Made by a program: the position numbers and the translations under genes. From Branchipolynoe longqiensis (Eukaryota; Annelida; Polychaeta; Phyllodocida; Polynoidae): a stretch of 64,000 bases of DNA. Where the stretch lies: NCBI GenBank assembly GCA_030323885.1, contig CM059194.1, positions 4,131,691-4,195,690 on the forward strand. The letters are read 5' to 3'. Shown here piece after piece: positions 63,481-64,000 of the stretch. The notes beneath the pieces are model-generated. The model was given only the letters and a program-made list of their open reading frames with translations, had not been told where the DNA came from and did not search any database. Within the stretch, counting starts at the first letter, position 1. Each line of letters begins with the position of its first letter.

Positions 63481-64000
63481 GCATTAGGCATGATCAGAGG
63501 CACAATGGACACCGGCATAATGGACACCGGCATGATCAGACAATTTGTCGATAAAAACCCGGGGCTGACACGACACGACACTACGCGATGCTAATCCACC
63601 AATGAACATAAGCCAAACCCAAGTATCATCCGAGCTACAGGGTGACAGGCAGCGTAAACATCCCCATAATAAAAACTTTTGTAAAAAAAATAAAAGATAT
63701 ACATCCTAACAGTGCACCAGCAGGACTATGGTGCTACAGTGCTACAGTGGCGTCTCCTAGTGGGGAAAGCAAGAGTTAAGGGGACGACTGGCGACGACTG
63801 GCCCCCACCTAGAGTATATTGGCAGATGTAAACAAAGACAGTGGTCGGCAATATTGTTCGGAGAATAAAACAGAACTGCAATGGTGTGGGCCCCCGACTC
63901 GTTCTGAGTTATTTTTATATCGTATTTATATCGTATTTGCAGGACGATGCTACAACGACAGATAACGATACATGATAGTACTTAGGTGAGCCTTTTTTTT
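63481..64000. other. DNA right of the G/T array
   Basis: AATGGACACCGGCAT is repeated at about 63504-63534, flanked by CATGATCAG on each side. The rest shows no supported gene. The window ends in a T run. Confidence 0.5.

Noticed and set aside
1..64000. tRNA, rRNA or CRISPR features
   Set aside because: No cloverleaf with conserved boxes, no rRNA-like block and no regularly spaced repeat-spacer array were seen.

Overview
The window looks like a gene-poor, repeat-dense stretch of a marine invertebrate nuclear genome, probably a lophotrochozoan such as a mollusc. The evidence is spliced exons with GT-AG introns in phase 1, a C-type-lectin-like exon and a CCP-like exon, many classes of metazoan transposons, and a short sequence near 6522 that resembles a dispersed motif I associate with molluscs. 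The species cannot be named from the sequence. No rRNA, tRNA or CRISPR array was recognised.

Layout, left to right. 1-1360: 3' end of a Ty3/Gypsy element with its LTR. 1376-3543: host DNA with a perfect palindrome, a pogo/Tigger-type MITE and a signal-peptide exon on the minus strand. 3544-5848: a 5'-truncated RTE-type LINE with an intact 687-codon reverse transcriptase ORF and a 16-bp target-site duplication. 5868-13050: microsatellites and two satellites with monomers of about 205 and 140 bp. 13788-17092: two minus-strand host exons, a solo LTR and a relic of a DIRS-order element. 17821-26240: three decayed retroelements, namely a Gypsy element on minus, a tyrosine-recombinase element on plus, and a CR1/L2-like LINE on minus whose ORF1 appears to carry a NADAR-like domain. 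26473-32703: a nested stack in which an RTE LINE is broken by an LTR, that LTR is broken by an I-type LINE, and a second solo LTR sits further along the RTE copy. 33867-34072: a C-type-lectin exon on minus. 34140-42080: a second Gypsy element, LTR-like direct repeats, a short internally deleted RTE copy with clean target-site duplications, and LINE fragments.

42567-50043 is a PIF/Harbinger DNA transposon with long degenerate inverted ends. It has an apparently intact three-exon DDE transposase, and a four-exon Myb/SANT-like partner gene running tail-to-tail with it; the partner has one in-frame stop. 50443-53743 holds a set of exon-like segments with a possible homeodomain-like start and no assigned function. 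53925-59110 is a very GC- and CpG-rich tyrosine-recombinase retrotransposon with split direct repeats in the A1-ORFs-B1A2B2 order. The repeats are nearly identical, so insertion was recent, but the RNase H and recombinase are damaged. 59134-64000 is AT-rich tandem repeats, two copies of a fold-back hairpin of about 100 bp, and a 1.4-kb array that is almost only G and T on the plus strand.

The three host exons that can be supported best (lectin-like 33867-34072, CCP-like 16919-17092, terminal exon 13788-14221) are all on minus, and their intron phases are compatible. They may belong to one secreted or surface protein gene whose introns have filled with transposons. The signal-peptide exon at 2712-2763 would start another gene running leftwards.
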